Below, piece after piece: positions 33,303 through 45,219 of a stretch of 64,000 nucleotides of DNA. The first letter of the stretch is position 1; every line of letters starts with the position of its first letter. The notes under the pieces were generated by a model. The model saw nothing but the letters and a program-made list of their open reading frames with translations, had not been told where the DNA came from and ran no database searches. This stretch comes from Euleptes europaea (taxonomy: Eukaryota > Chordata > Lepidosauria > Squamata > Sphaerodactylidae), in the NCBI RefSeq assembly GCF_029931775.1, contig NC_079325.1, forward strand, positions 25,711,461 through 25,775,460, written 5' to 3'. Made by a program: the position numbers and the translations under genes.

Positions 33303-33348
33303 TTTCAGTATCTCGCTCACGTAAACTTTGAGCAAATTAGCAACTGCC
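33303..33348 (+). repeat. 46-bp block repeated in STC1 introns 2 and 3 (copy 2)
   Basis: Same orientation as 31225-31270 and about 96 percent identical. It lies in an otherwise unremarkable part of intron 3. Confidence 0.8.
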
Positions 33349-34254
33349 TATAGGTAAAAGGTGTCATTTAGCTCTTTGGGGGGCTGCCCTATTGTGAGGA
33401 AGCCACGTCTCTTTGAAAAACCGCAATGCTGCAGAGAAATGTTGCAGCGACTCTGCAGCAAATAATTCCCAGCAGTTGTTCCACTTTTTGCTAAGGTTAG
33501 GAGGGAACACAGAACGTAAGTGGAGAGAGCTATTTCTACAGAGGGGAATTAAGCAGTTGAGAGGAGTCTTCAACATGCAACATTTGCGGGACTAAAGCAA
33601 AAGGCTGTAGTGCTGCTGGAAACAAATGCAACAGGATTTCCCAGCTGATAAGTTTATATTGAAGTCCCCCCCCCCCCGCAAAGCATCTTGCTTTCTCATC
33701 TAATTCCAGCAGAAGCGAAGTGTACCAGTTTGCTCCAGCTTAAATAGGAAGTCATTAAAAGGCCAGAGCACCTTCCTGTAATTAGTCTCTTATAGTGGTT
33801 CAGCAGGGGGGTGGGGTCCTACTGTACTGAAGCTTCCTATATGATTTAAAATAAACTATAAATTTCATCTGAAGCAATGGCTTCTGCATGGGGGAAAATG
33901 ACCTAGATAATGAGTTGGTATGTATGTTTTTCAGCAAATAATGTGTCTGGCTATAGCAGCATAGCCAGGATGAAGTTTATTTCCTTATCTAATTACATAT
34001 GAATGACTTAATTTAGTGAAAGGCTTGGAATATTAGAGGAGAGGACCAAGAACCACTCACTACCATCTTAGTATATAACCAGCTATAAGTGCATGTCCCT
34101 ATATGTGCAATGGAAAGGATGCATAAGCAATTGTTATTCCATTATCTTTATCTGAATTCTGGGGGAGAAAGGCAGCTTCTGGGGTTATGATTTTATGGGG
34201 AGGGGAATGCCACTATTTTCCTCCAAAAATTACCATCCTTTTACCTCTCCCTCC

Positions 34255-34452
34255 TAGAGCCCGTGCGGATAGTGTGTCAGACAAGGATTTGGGTGACCCA
34301 GGTTTGAATGCCCACTCTGCCATGGAAGCTTGTTGGGTGACCTTCACCCAGCCCATTTCTCAGCCTAACCTACATCACAGGGTTGCTGTGAGACAAAATG
34401 GAGAAGAGAATCATGTAACCTGCTTTGGGCCCTCGTTGGGGAGTATTGGCTA
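34255..34452 (+). repeat. tRNA-derived SINE (Sauria type)
   Basis: 'GATAGTGTGTCAGACAAGG', B box 'GGTTTGAATGCCC', body 'GTTGGGTGACCTTCACCC' and tail 'TGAGACAAAATGGAGAAG' then 'CTGCTTTGGGCCC' are in family order. Confidence 0.7.
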
Positions 34453-35027
34453 AGAAAATCTGTTCAGCATGAGAAACACTCAGTTGTCCTGGTGGCAGCA
34501 GTTACTACCCAGTTTTGCTTTGGTACCCACCCACCTCCACCGATGAAGGGAAAGGGGCAGTGATGCCAAACAGAGACTGGGGACAACCACGGGGTTTTCC
34601 AGGTAGCTCCTCAAGGCATATGGAGACCTGATTCAGATCAGGTTACCCCCTTTCCCCCTAATACCACATTTCTCCTGATATGAATTGGCCCCAGAAAGCT
34701 TCTACTCACTCCATTGGGGAAGCATACTGGTAACTTCCCACCAAGAGAAGTAGCTCCTGGGGCTGAAAGAAAATGGTGCAGGGGAGGGCTCAATCCTCCA
34801 TCCCTCTTTCTACAGCCATGATTTGAGTGGATGGAATACACCTGATCTTTGGGGGAGGCTTCCTTGCTTCCCTAGAACAACATCCTTCCTTTGATTCATA
34901 CCTGTGGTCACTCTTCCCTAATCCAGATGTAGCCTACGTTAGCTAGCCCAGTGAACCAAAACATACCCAGGATATAGAGCAAGAGTCCAGTAGCACCTTA
35001 AAGACTAACAAAAATATTTTCCGGCAG

Positions 35028-35069
35028 GGTATGAGCTTTCGTGAGCCACAGCTCACTTCTTCAGATTCC
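35028..35069 (-). ncRNA. Hammerhead-like motif, minus arm
   Basis: On the minus strand: CUGAAGA, an A, stem II GUGAGC/GCUCAC, GAAAGCUC, AUACC. The base pairs expected for stem I are poorer than in the plus arm because the sequence differs next to the palindrome centre. Confidence 0.45.
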
Positions 35070-35083
35070 TTCTTCAGACCACA

Positions 35084-35125
35084 GGTATCTGAAGAAGTGA
35101 GCTGTGGCTCACGAAAGCTCATACC
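35084..35125 (+). ncRNA. Hammerhead-like motif, plus arm
   Basis: GGUAU pairs with AUACC as stem I. The core is CUGAAGA, one A, a perfect six-pair stem II (GUGAGC with GCUCAC, UGUG loop), GAAA and GCUC. AGCU at the stem III position is self-complementary, as ACGU is in the other family. One extra base before stem II departs from the textbook consensus. Confidence 0.55.
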
Positions 35126-37041
35126 CTGCCAGAAAATATTTTTGTTAGTCTTTAAGGTGCTTCTGGACTCTTGCTCTTTTCTACTACTGCAGACAGACTA
35201 ACACGGCTACCCACTGTGGAATACCCAGGATATGTTTGGGAACTTTGCTTTGTTTAAATTGTATTTGGAATTCTCTGTAAGCTGTTTTGAGTTCCTTTTA
35301 GGGAGACAGCAGAGAATTGCCCAAATAAATAAATATGCAACACATGAGTCTGCCTTCTGCTCCATGGTCAGCTGGTTCAAAATATAGCTAAACTCTAATC
35401 AAACATACTTTACCAGTATTAAATGCTCCCATCTGTTCCAAGTTTGTAAAGCGACATGAAAACCTGTTGAGTTGCAGGTTTTATGGATTGGGATATAGAT
35501 TGCTTTTTTGTTAGCTACTTTGGAAATTCCCTGAATGTCTAAACTACTTGAGTGATGCTAGAGTTGATGGGGGGATTATTCATATAATGTTAACTCTCCT
35601 TACCCACCCACTCTCACCAACTAACATTTCCTTGGTTGAAAAGGGTTCTCTTCCCCTCCCACACCAACACCTCTAACCTCCAGGGGAGGAGGAGAGATGG
35701 CTACCTAGTCACATTCTAGCTAAACCTTCCCCCTAGCTTAAAGAAGGCTGCGAGACCACTTTTAAATTGGGGAAATGGAATGGGGAAAATCTTCTTTTTT
35801 TAAAAAAATGTTCACCATTACCACCACCGTAGCCCTGATCATCCTGGAACCGTCTTCCCCTCCTGGGCTGCATATTCAGGGCCAGACAATATATCCGGAG
35901 TTCCACTAATGGAACTCTAACAGTACATGTAGCTTGGCCCTGAAAGATAAGATATCAATAATGGGTTACTGCCCCCACTTCGAAACAGCATGAGAGAGGG
36001 GTAATGTACCTGCACCCAGCTAGTCTGTGTGAGAGGTTTTCAATTACTATAGAAGAACTTGAATGAAAGTAGAAGCAAACTATGGGGTGGGGGGAAAACC
36101 CTGTCCTAAAGTATAAAGATCTCTGTGGTCAGAGCCACATTAACCATCTATCAACCCAAAAAGCCACATTTACTTCCATCCCCAGCATAGAGCCTGCAAC
36201 GCAGAGAGGCTCGCAGCTTACTCATTCTCCTACCAAGGTGGGAACCAACTACCAATCAAAAGCTGCATCAAGCAAGGGCTGTTTCCTGAAACATGGGGCA
36301 GGTGCCACATGTGGATCTTCTGAGCACTGTTCCCCAAAGTGGCATGTCAAAGAGCCACATGTGGCTTCCAATCCACTATCAGTGGTCTATGGCAAATGAT
36401 GAATGGAGGACCAGGTGCCTACTGAAAACATCACTTGGACACATACTCTTGTTACAAAGGTCACATGTATAACAGGCCCTGCCTCTCCAGCAAGCAGTTT
36501 TTTAAAATGTGGAGTATTTTTGATGTCCTTTCTACTTGATGATTATTTGGGTTATCAATGTAAGATGTGCACAGGTCTGTGGGGCCACAGAATTGAGCAC
36601 CGAAAGAAGTGTTTGTAAAAATCACAATTACAATATTTAACCAAAAGCTGTTGGGAGGTAGCTTGGGAGTGAATGTAATGTATTTGCTCGTACATATAGC
36701 TCCAGAAGCGTAATGGAGGATGGTTCACTAATCAATTTCATAGGAAAACTTTAACCCTAAACCTGACTTTAAATGAAATATTTATCTGTGCATAATTTGG
36801 CAGTTCAGCATACCTGATCATCCTCAAAAGCTACAAGGGGAAAGGTGGCATGACAATCAGTTTTCTGATGGAAAAAATGAGCAAGCTTATCCTGAGTCTC
36901 TTAACAGTCATAGGTTGTGCAAGCAGGGGACCCACAAGGAGTTGAAGAGCATCTCATTTTCTCTTTCCCCACTATTTCCTCTTTCCTTTCCCTGAAAGCC
37001 CCCATACCCTGTTCACTTTTCTTCCTCCCTATTCTGCCCTG

Positions 37042-37266
37042 ACCTGGATGGCCCAGGCTAGCCTGATCCCATCAGATCTTAGAAGCTAAGCAGGGTCAGC
37101 CCTGATTAGTATTTGGATGGGAGACCACCAAGGAATACCAGGGTTGCTGTGCAGAGGAAGGCACTGGCAAACCACCTCTGTTAGTCTCTTGCCATGAAAA
37201 CCCCAAAAGGGGTCGCCATAAGTCGGCTGCGACTTGAAGGCACGTTACACACACATACACACACTC
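37042..37266 (+). repeat. 5S rRNA-derived SINE, near full length
   Basis: 'GATCCCATCAGATCTTAGAA', 'GCTAAGCAGGGTCAGCCC' and 'TTTGGATGGGAGACC' from 5S rRNA, then 'AGGTCGCC'-type body and tail 'GGCTGCGACTTGAAGGCACG' with (CA)n. Very like 21161-21381. Confidence 0.85.
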
Positions 37267-37874
37267 TCCCTCCCTCCCCCGGGTAGCCTATTCCCAGGAA
37301 AACTATGGCTGAGCTTTACAGCTCAGGCCACTGGGGCCAGGTGTCTGTATTATGTTAAGACTGGAGCAGAGGTGCTCTGTTCTACTTAGGGGGCTGCCCT
37401 GAGAGCTGAAACTGACCAGGCTTCTGGTAAAATCTGAAGGTTTCCCTTATAAAGTGTCACCTTCAACAGCCAGTCCTCCTGCTCAAAATGGATAAAGGCA
37501 TTCTTGAATGGGCTAACTGCATAAGCCCTTAAGTGGCCTTTTGCATTTCCTGTCCCTGTAACTGAATGAAAAAGCTACATTGACTAGAAGATAATTTGAT
37601 TTGAAATTGGCCATCTTCCACAATCCGATTCACATTGCATTCAGAATTCAAGCATTCCACACTAAGGGGTTTTAGCATTGTTTGTAAAAACACTGTCCTT
37701 ACAGGAAAGATGTCTTACAATTCTGGAGCTACTATTGTGGGCTGTTAAATACTTGATTCTTTGGGAGCAGACATCAAATGTTTAAGTACCAGCCTTGCAT
37801 TAAACTCCAAGTAAAGTGTTTTTTGGACCTAGTTGAGCAAAAGCTGTTGTTTCGTGAAGCAGATCTATGCACTT

Positions 37875-38287
37875 GGGTCAAGGGGTCTAATTTTATGGGC
37901 CCCCGAAGGGGTTGCCCCCATCCTCCATAGGAAGCCATTGCAAACTTCACAATAGTTTCCTATGGAGGATGGGGTGACCCCTTCAGGGGCGCATAAAATT
38001 GGACCCCCTGACCCAAACTTTACCAGACCTCAGTGTCAGTTTGAGGAGAGTCCCTTGCAGCTACCCTGCGAATTTGGAAACTCTGCCTCAAAAAATGCCC
38101 CCCCAGCTCCTAAAAAAATATTCCCATAGGGAAAATCTTTGGGAAAACCAAAGCCTTATTCAGCATTTTTGGTGATCAGCTATTTGGCTTATGCTTGATT
38201 CTGGGTTTTAATATTCGGCCCAAAATAAACCCGAATAAAGCCGAAATGGCTATTTTGGGTTCGGTAAACCCAATATGCACAGCCCTA
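37875..38287. mobile_element. Palindromic non-autonomous element, right end defined
   Basis: A strong inverted repeat: 37875-37933 (GGGTCAAGGGGTCTAATTTT onward) against 37957-38014 (ending GGACCCCCTGACCC). It is followed by 'ATTCGGCCCAAAATAAACCC' and a right end TGCACAGCCCTA. The ACAGCCCTA end and the 'CCCCTGACCCAA' block are shared with the 53165-54907 element, so they are probably related. The left terminus was not found; the piece may be truncated. Confidence 0.55.
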
Positions 38288-38308
38288 GTTGGCACCTGCG
38301 TCTTCGTT

Positions 38309-38533
38309 TCTTATTTTATTTGTATGTACTTCATTTATATCCCATCTTTCTCTCCAGTGGGGATCCAAAGCAGATTATTTTGTTCTCCTCCTCTCCATTT
38401 TGTCTCCACAACAACACCATGAGGTAGGTTAGGCTGTGTGTTTGTGCCTGGCCCAAAGTCACCCAGCAAGCTTCCATAAAAGAGTGGCTCTCCCAGATCC
38501 TGTTCTGACACTCTAACCTCTACACCATGCTGG
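38309..38533 (-). repeat. tRNA-derived SINE (Sauria type), reverse
   Basis: Tail 'TATATCCCATCTTTCTCTCC' and 'CTCCATTTTGTCTCCACAAC', body 'AAAGTCACCCAGCAAGCTTC', and head 'ACTCTAACCTCTACACCATG', all reversed. It lies about 200 bp upstream of exon 4. Confidence 0.75.
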
Positions 38534-38731
38534 CTGTTATGTCTGCCATGAACTCACTAGGTGGCTTTAGGTGAACCCCTTACTCTCCGCCTCAGTTTCT
38601 TGCTGATATTACTATACATGAAATGCTTTGAGTACTCTGAGGTGCTGGATAAATGCAGTGTGTTCATTAGCATATGTACCTTTCGGTGGTAGGAGGAAAT
38701 ATGGATGCTAACTGTAATGTCTTTAACACAG

Positions 38732-39002
38732 GTATTACAACAAGCTCATCAGAAGCTTACTGGAATGTGATGATGAGACTGTGTTTACCATAAAAGACAG
38801 TTTGTTGGCAAAAATCGGACCGAACATGGCCAGCCTTTTCCGTCTGCTGCAAACGGATCACTGTGCTCGAATCCGTCCTAGATCAGACTTCAGCCAACGA
38901 CGTATCACTGAGCCTCAGAAGCTAAAAATCTACTTCAGGAATCTCCGGGGTGAGGGAGCTGCTCCTTCCCATATGAAACGTACATCTGCAGAAAGTGTGT
39001 AA
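38732..39002 (+). CDS. STC1: Stanniocalcin 1, coding exon 4 with stop
   Basis: It begins with the last base of Arg158 after AACACAG and ends at TAA 39000-39002; residues 159-247. It reads '[20 protein letters not shown]', '[20 protein letters not shown]' and '[17 protein letters not shown]'. Cys170 and Cys202 are present. The tail '[12 protein letters not shown]' ends at the same length as human 'PSHIKRTSHESA'. The C-terminal third is the most changed, as is usual for the family. Confidence 0.97.
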
Positions 39003-41774
39003 TGTTCTGTGACACGTAGAGTGTGAGAGCATAGGGAATCCAAGCTCTACCAAAGTAGGAAATTACTGTTTTTCTTTAGCTTTCAATACACATCAGAAAT
39101 GTACTGTAACTGATTTTAAAGGACACTGAGCCAACCTACACATTCAAAAACAAAAATCTGGCATATCCCTTGTGGGGTTGTACCATGTCACTGTGCAGGT
39201 GGGGGAAATTTCATCTCTTGCACAGCACACATGCATATACTCCTGTACATAAAATATGCTAGTTGTTGTTAGAGGGGGCTAGATTGGAATCCTTTTCCTT
39301 GACATGCTAGCTTTCTTCAGGTAGACGGTTTTTAAAGTGGGAAGGAAAAATTCGCTCGTGCAATCCCCCACCTGCATTCCAAAAATGGTAGTGTCCTACA
39401 TGCTTAATATGAACGTATAGATTGGCACTTAGGAACTGGCTTTAGATTTTGGTCCTTAATATTATCACCCTCTTTGGATAAGCTGCATATATCTAGATAT
39501 CTGGTGATGGGGAGAATCCCCCACCATCCCAGTTTCCTGGAACAGAACCACAGTCTCCTTCATCTTTTATCTTCTCTTTCTTCCCCCCCACCTCATTTTT
39601 CCACAAAGAAATCCAGTGCAACTGGGGGCTTCAAAAGCAATCCTAACAGCACTTCTTCAGCAAACACCAAACTATCACTGTACTGTAGCTCAAACATCAT
39701 TGCAGTTTGGAGAGAATGAAACCAATGCAATTAAATTCTGCTATTATTTGGCGGGTAGACCAACGTTGGCGCACTGTAGTGCGCCTGTTGCACATTGTAT
39801 AAATGGCAGTAGAACTTGTGTTAAGAGTGATGCTGGCCATATACAAATATGAACATCATGTCTCGACTCCTGATCTCTGTGTTGTGATCTTAACACTCAA
39901 GCCTGAGGTTTTCTTAAATACCTGATTATACCACAACATAGTGCTCTGTCTACGTGACTATAGAGATATCACAATTGTTACTGCACACCAGCCCCTGTGC
40001 AGCTTGTGACACACACATGAGCTGAATATGCTCTGCCAGACTCCTAAAAGCTTCCTGTTTTTATAGCCCCAGGCAGGTCAGTAAAGCAGGAAGTTTGTCA
40101 AGGCCCTGTTAGGTCACCGTATATGATGCAAGTGCGTCACACATTCAGGCCTGCTATATGTCATAACACCGGTACAAACTCATTCCTGGCCCAAGTTCTC
40201 ACTGTGGTGGTAAAGCCTTGTCTGGACTTTATCTCTTCAGATTGGGGCTGGGGGCTGCAAACCAAAAAAGGGGGGAGTGGTCCTTGTATAAGGAAAGGTA
40301 GCATGTCAGGGAGAAGTCTAGGCTGGATCTCTTCTTGCTGAAATGCTAGTTTTCCATGTGCAAGGATTCCACTTTTTGTACAGAGAAGCATTTACTCCTG
40401 TAAGTTTTCACCTGCAGTCTGAAGTGATGCAGTCCCGACACAGGTTCTGTTCTGTGATAAAGGAAAATGCTCTACAGAGCTTAAAAGAAGATTATTACAA
40501 ACTAGTTATAGTGGTTGGCCGGTCTTGCATTGCTTAAATGAAAGCTAATAACTTTCTGTACTGTATCTTCATTCAAAGCTTTAAAGGAATCTTTAGCAAA
40601 AAGAAATTGTCTTAAGAATAGAGTATAATCAAGCCTTGTTCAGTTGTGATACGAAATAAGGCAAACCTTTCCTGTACTGTATGTAACTTCCAGAGGAGTC
40701 TGCTTTAAAAAAGCAGAATTTAATAACTTTGTAAACATACCTTTTTGTTTTGTAGTTTTAGAAGCATGGCAGTTATCTGGTAAGTCACTGGAAAGTACTG
40801 GTTCCAGTGGCCATTGTGTGACTAAATATTTGTATAAAAAGATACCATGCTTTTAAAAGCAACTTGGCTTTAGGAAGTCTGCTTTTACAAAGATGAAGGG
40901 TTGGGTGGGGAGAGAAACACTACTTTGAAATTTGGATTATGCTCCATTCTTATGGCAGCTCCTCAAGCAAGGTGACTTCTTCAGAAAACTTAGCCATGTG
41001 TGGTGTGCCTAAAGATAGCTAACAATGCAATCCTAAGCAAAGCGACACCCTTCTTATCCCACTGAAGTAAGTGGGCTTAGAAGGGTGGCACTTGGCTTAG
41101 GGCTGCTTTGTAAATAATGCAGTTGTGGCTTGCCTTAACTCTGTACACACATAGGTTTTGCAGTCTTGGAAATAACAACAGGATTCACACGTGCCACTTA
41201 AAACTCTTTTCAGTCCTTCTCCCTTCATTATTATGCACATGCTGGGCTGGCTCCTGGTTTTGAGGAGGACCATGTGCAAAAGGCCCTCCAGTGTTCCCCT
41301 TGCTAAGCACTCTTTCCCCCTCCCCTTGTGCACATATGCTCTCTTTCCAGTGGGAAGAAGCTGAGAATGACTCCTTTGCACTCATTTGAAGCTCTGTTGG
41401 GTGCCAGTAGGCCCAAAAGTTGTCAGAGCTCAAAGGAGCTCACAAGAAACATCCCCCCACTTCCTGGAGGTACCATTGCCAGTAGCAAATGGGAGATATC
41501 CCCGGAGGCTTGGCAATCGCTAAGTTCTGGTCGAGCAGATGAGCTCAAATGGGTCTGGTCAACATTGGGCCCTCTGCTGGGCCACAGGCCTCAGTAGTGC
41601 CCCATCACATTGACCCTGGATGCCGTCCCTGCATACCTGTGAAAAATGCAGGCACTTTCAAATGCACTTGTGTTAGGTATCTGAACTGATGGATACTCAT
41701 GCAGGAAGACTGCTCTGTAATCCCATTTCAACCTTCCTACGCTTTGTAAGGCATGCTTAAACGTTGTGTTGGAG

Positions 41775-41815
41775 GTGCTGTTAGTCTTCAAGGTGCCACT
41801 GGACTTCTGTTTTGT
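41775..41815 (+). repeat. Tail fragment of the hammerhead-type snapback family
   Basis: 'TGTTAGTCTTCAAGGTGCC' then 'ACTGGACTTCTGTTTTG' matches the 'TTGTTAGTCTTTAAGGTGC' tail of the element at 34976. No ribozyme-like part remains. Confidence 0.6.
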
Positions 41816-43713
41816 GTTGGAGGTCCAGCCTAGACAGACAGCTCCTCTGTGTGAGAAAACTGTTCCTCAAATATACCACTTCAGAGGGGGGTTGCATACA
41901 GGCAGAAAACTAACTAGTGTGTTGGGGTGAAGATCAGGCTCACTAGAAACCATCTCGTTTTCTGCGTGCGTGGAATATTTATTTGCAGGAAGTGGTTAAT
42001 TGGGTGGCTTTGCCATCACCTGTAGTCTAAACTGGTGCGTTGCATGAACAGTTTTAACTCTGCAATTGGTGTAGGCTTTGTCTGCCCTGCAAAACTGCCT
42101 TTCTTTCAATCTGCATGCATAGAAAACCTGCATAAGGGAATCTGAATGGCACTTTACATATTGTACTTGCCAGGTAAGAACTTCTCTGTTCCATTTAGGG
42201 CATAGTCAGTGCAAAGATGAGAAACAGGCAAAACCAATAAGATATATATATTCCATGTACATTCCAAGCCTGCTCTTGTTAGGAAAGCTATGGATGTTAG
42301 AAGGATGCCTGCCTGCCTGCCAGTGAAGGAGTGACTGGTGAGAAGCGAACCTATAGGAAGTACAATCTCTCATGGAAAACTTATAAAAAGCAATAGAACG
42401 TTTTACCACAAAGCCTTTAAACAGTAACTTGCTGCTAATATATTTCAAGCAAGGGGCAGCACTTCAGTAGTTGCTGTCTTCATTTAAATGTATGTAGCCC
42501 CAAAAGTGCTGTTATAGGATCACAAGCAGCAAAGTAAAATAAAATAATGTTGCTGATGGCAGGATTTTTATACTCTATATTATGCAGTCCAGCACAACCT
42601 AGATGTAATGCTGCAGAATATACTCTTAACACTTTTTCAGGTATATTAGGATTCCTATTTTGCAGGATTGTATCCTTTCCAAGGTGCTTGAAAATTATTT
42701 TTTATGTGTGGGAGATGGGGTGTGTGAAGGGTACTTGTCCCCTTGTTGACTTTGGGCCTCTGGAGGTACTTAGCACTCTGTGGAACCAAATCTAAAGCCT
42801 GTATTGTTCAGTACAGGCCACTGGGATAGAAGCTTGTTATAATGTGGATTTCAAGTACAGGAGGGAGCATACAACTTCTTTGGCAAGAATATTTCACTAT
42901 GTCATGGAGTCTTGCTTCACGTGTGAGACTGTCCTCAGTTACAGTAGTCCTCAGAATTGTGTGGATGCATGAAATTTGACATGCAAAAAAAATATGGCTC
43001 CACTGAAATCCCAAAGATTCTTGCTATTTAGCTTAGTGGAAAAATGGGATTTCTCACTTGACATTGTTCACCATTAACACACACCAGTAACAGAAACCAG
43101 TGGGCAGCACAGGCACTGCCTGGGGTGGCAAAATTCATGGGGTTCTCAGCTAATTGGAAAAATTGTTTAGGGGGAACACCGTCTCTCCTCATCCCAGACA
43201 CTTGGGGTTAGCATAGTCTATTGTATGGGGGCAGTTGCATTTCTCTTCCCTTCACTGAAGTGAATGGAGTGAAAAGATGCGTGCACCTGTATGCAGCAAG
43301 GAAAAGAGGCTGCAACTGGGAAAATATTTTAAAGAAAGTACAATTCTTCCCACGCACAATACAGGATGCAAGAGGATTGTGGGGGGGGGGGGAAGCAAAA
43401 CAGATTGCGTTAGTTTTGGAGAGCAAACAGCGGCTTAAATCGCTCTCATACTAAGGAACTGTCTGGTATACACATAAACTGTTATTCAAATTAACACTAC
43501 AACTAATAGAATAAATCCATAGAATTTTGATGGGAAGTCATGGTCACTTAGCGTAAAATATGACTGAAGTCCATTCATCCACTATAAATTATGTTTGGCC
43601 TTATAATACCTGCAGAGTCCCACTCTAGGATGGGGGTTGGCTTATCTTTTAAAAAATATTTGCATGATTTTCATTGTGATTTTTTTCCCGCACTTTAGAT
43701 ATTTTGTGCCATT

Positions 43714-43721
<8 letters not shown>

Positions 43722-43745
<24 letters not shown>

Positions 43746-43758
43746 TATATATATATAA
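43722..43758. repeat. Microsatellite (TA)n(CA)n(TA)n
   Basis: Compound dinucleotide run inside the presumed STC1 3' UTR. Confidence 0.85.
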
Positions 43759-43795
43759 AGTATGTATTTATAATTTAATTTTTGCCAAGTACTGG

Positions 43796-43801
43796 AATAA
43801 A
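43796..43801 (+). terminator. STC1: Candidate STC1 poly(A) signal
   Basis: AATAAA in 'TACTGGAATAAACAGTGAGC', preceded by an AU-rich run and followed within 60 bases by T-rich and GT-rich sequence (GGGAGGTTGTTTTTTGTT). A second AATAAA at 42538-42543 could serve a shorter form. Not proven. Confidence 0.4.
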
Positions 43802-44154
43802 CAGTGAGCATATCTGGTATATGTCATTATTTATTTATAAAATTGTGGGAGGTTGTTTTTTGTTAAACAAAAAACAAAAAACCCACCTCCATTTGTTCAT
43901 ATAAAGATTATTTGAAACATATTGCAGCAACAAGAAAGATGCAAGTTATTTTCTCTGCTTATTTTTATAATTAAAAAGATGCATAACATTATGAAGCCTA
44001 TGGTGGATTCCTTATAAGAGAAAATTAAAAAAAAATGGCTCATTTAAGTGTGTGTCTTCTTTTTTGGGGGGGGGGAACGTTTTTGTCATACTTCAGTGCT
44101 GATTTTCTGTTGAATATAGCGGAAGAACAAAATGACCCTCTTTGAACCAAGGGC

Positions 44155-44358
44155 CTTGGGAAGCTGCATTTCATCCAGTCAGAACATCTACCTAGCATCA
44201 TCTACTCTGCCAACCTGTAGATCCTAAGGATGTCAGGCAGAGAGGGATTTTCAACAGCAGCTACCTGAGAGTCTATACCTAGAAATGCCAGGGATGGAAC
44301 CGAGGCATTCTCCATGCATAAAGCATGTAGCCTGTCACTGAGCCACAACCCCTCCCCA
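44155..44358 (-). repeat. tRNA-derived SINE, reverse, decayed
   Basis: Reversed layout: 'GGAAGCTGCATTTCATCCAG' (end block), 'GCCAGGGATGGAACCGAGGC' (B box), 'GTCACTGAGCCACAACCCC' (A box). Confidence 0.65.
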
Positions 44359-44454
44359 CTAAGGAATGGAGACTTATTTTGCTGGAATGTTCATGTGGTC
44401 TTTTTAAATACCTTAAGTTCATCTCAGGCCACTGACAAAGCATCTGCCTTAGTG

Positions 44455-44632
44455 TGAACATTGAAACAGCCTTAGATCCTATCAGACCCATTGGTCCATC
44501 TGCCTCTGTACTGTTGGCTCTGACAGCAGCTCTCTGGGGTCTCAGCCCAGAGGTCATTCTTAGCTCTGCTGTTTGAGACCCTTTAATTTGAGATTGATCC
44601 TGGGATCTTCTGCATGCAAAGCGTGTGTTAAG
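44455..44632 (-). repeat. tRNA-derived SINE, reverse, partial
   Basis: 'ACCCATTGGTCCATCTGCCT' and 'GATTGATCCTGGGATCTTCT' then 'GCATGCAAAGCGTGTG' fit the same family. The head end is missing. Confidence 0.55.
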
Positions 44633-44844
44633 TATTAATTTCAATTTAACCAATGCAGAATGAGCGACTGGTTATCAATTGCACATCCTAATGTTTAAGG
44701 GGATCTCAACCGAGTAATAGCAGATCTCTAGCTTACCTGGATTACTGGTATTGTTGGTTTATTTAAGACAACAAAGTTTGCTTCCATTTAGAATTGTGAC
44801 TACCTAGGTGTTTCATTGAGTGGTCCTATGGCACTAAGAAGTAG

Positions 44845-45128
44845 AAGAAGAGTTGGCTTTTATATGCTGACTTCTCTACCATTTAAGGGAGACTCAAACC
44901 GGCTTACAATCTTCTCCCCACAACAGACACCCTGTGAGGTGGGTGGGGCTGAGAGAGAGTGACGTACCCAAGGTCACCCAACTGGCTTTGTGTGTAGGAG
45001 TGGGGAAACACATCTAGTTCACCAGATTAGCCTCTGCTGCTCATGTGTAGGAGTGGGGGATCAAACCTGTTTCTCCAGATCAGACTCCACCGCTCCAAAC
45101 CACCGCTCTTAACCACTACACCACGCTA
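44845..45128 (-). repeat. Sauria-type SINE, reverse, full length
   Basis: 'AGAGTTGGCTTTTATATGCT' to 'AACCACTACACCACGCTAG', with the whole body in between ('CAAGGTCACCCAACTGGC', 'GTGTAGGAGTGGGGGATCAA'). It is the reverse counterpart of 30301-30595. Confidence 0.85.
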
Positions 45129-45219
45129 GTTGTTTTACCCCACTTTAACAGAGGCTTCCTGTGGCAAACCTGTACTGCTGTCCCAGCCACTGGTGCCCTG
45201 ATGAGAAGAGTCGCTGTGG

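Larger units (their letters stand above)
34976..35220. mobile_element. Snapback retroelement with hammerhead-like motifs, 13-bp TSD
   Basis: A 245-bp unit flanked by ATACCCAGGATAT on both sides (34963-34975 and 35221-35233). It is nearly palindromic: 'GAGCAAGAGTCCAGTAGCAC' on the left mirrors 'GTGCTTCTGGACTCTTGCTC' on the right, and the right end continues to 'AGACTAACACGGCTACCCAC'. Each arm holds a hammerhead-like motif, one per strand. The exact target duplication shows the inverted dimer arrived as one unit. The 3' block is, from memory, an abundant reptile repeat of Penelope type. No coding capacity. Confidence 0.8.
32435..38731 (+). other. STC1: STC1 intron 3
   Basis: 6.3 kb, GTAGGC to TTAACACAG. 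It holds SINEs (32627, 32945, 34255, 38309), a complete hammerhead-type snapback element (34976-35220), a 5S-SINE (37042), a palindromic element (37875-38287) and the second copy of the 46-bp block. 35234-37041 has short open frames only and no recognised feature. Confidence 0.85.
39003..43820 (+). other. STC1: Probable STC1 3' UTR
   Basis: 4.8 kb after the stop is almost free of interspersed repeats, unlike the introns and flanks. That fits a long 3' UTR; the human STC1 message also has a multi-kilobase one, by memory. It contains AU-rich stretches (TATTTATAATTTAATTTTT, ATTATTTATTTATAA near 43760-43840) and a CA/TA microsatellite at 43722-43758. Only a fragment of the hammerhead-type repeat tail (41775-41815) intrudes. 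The end point is a guess from the poly(A) signal. Confidence 0.5.
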
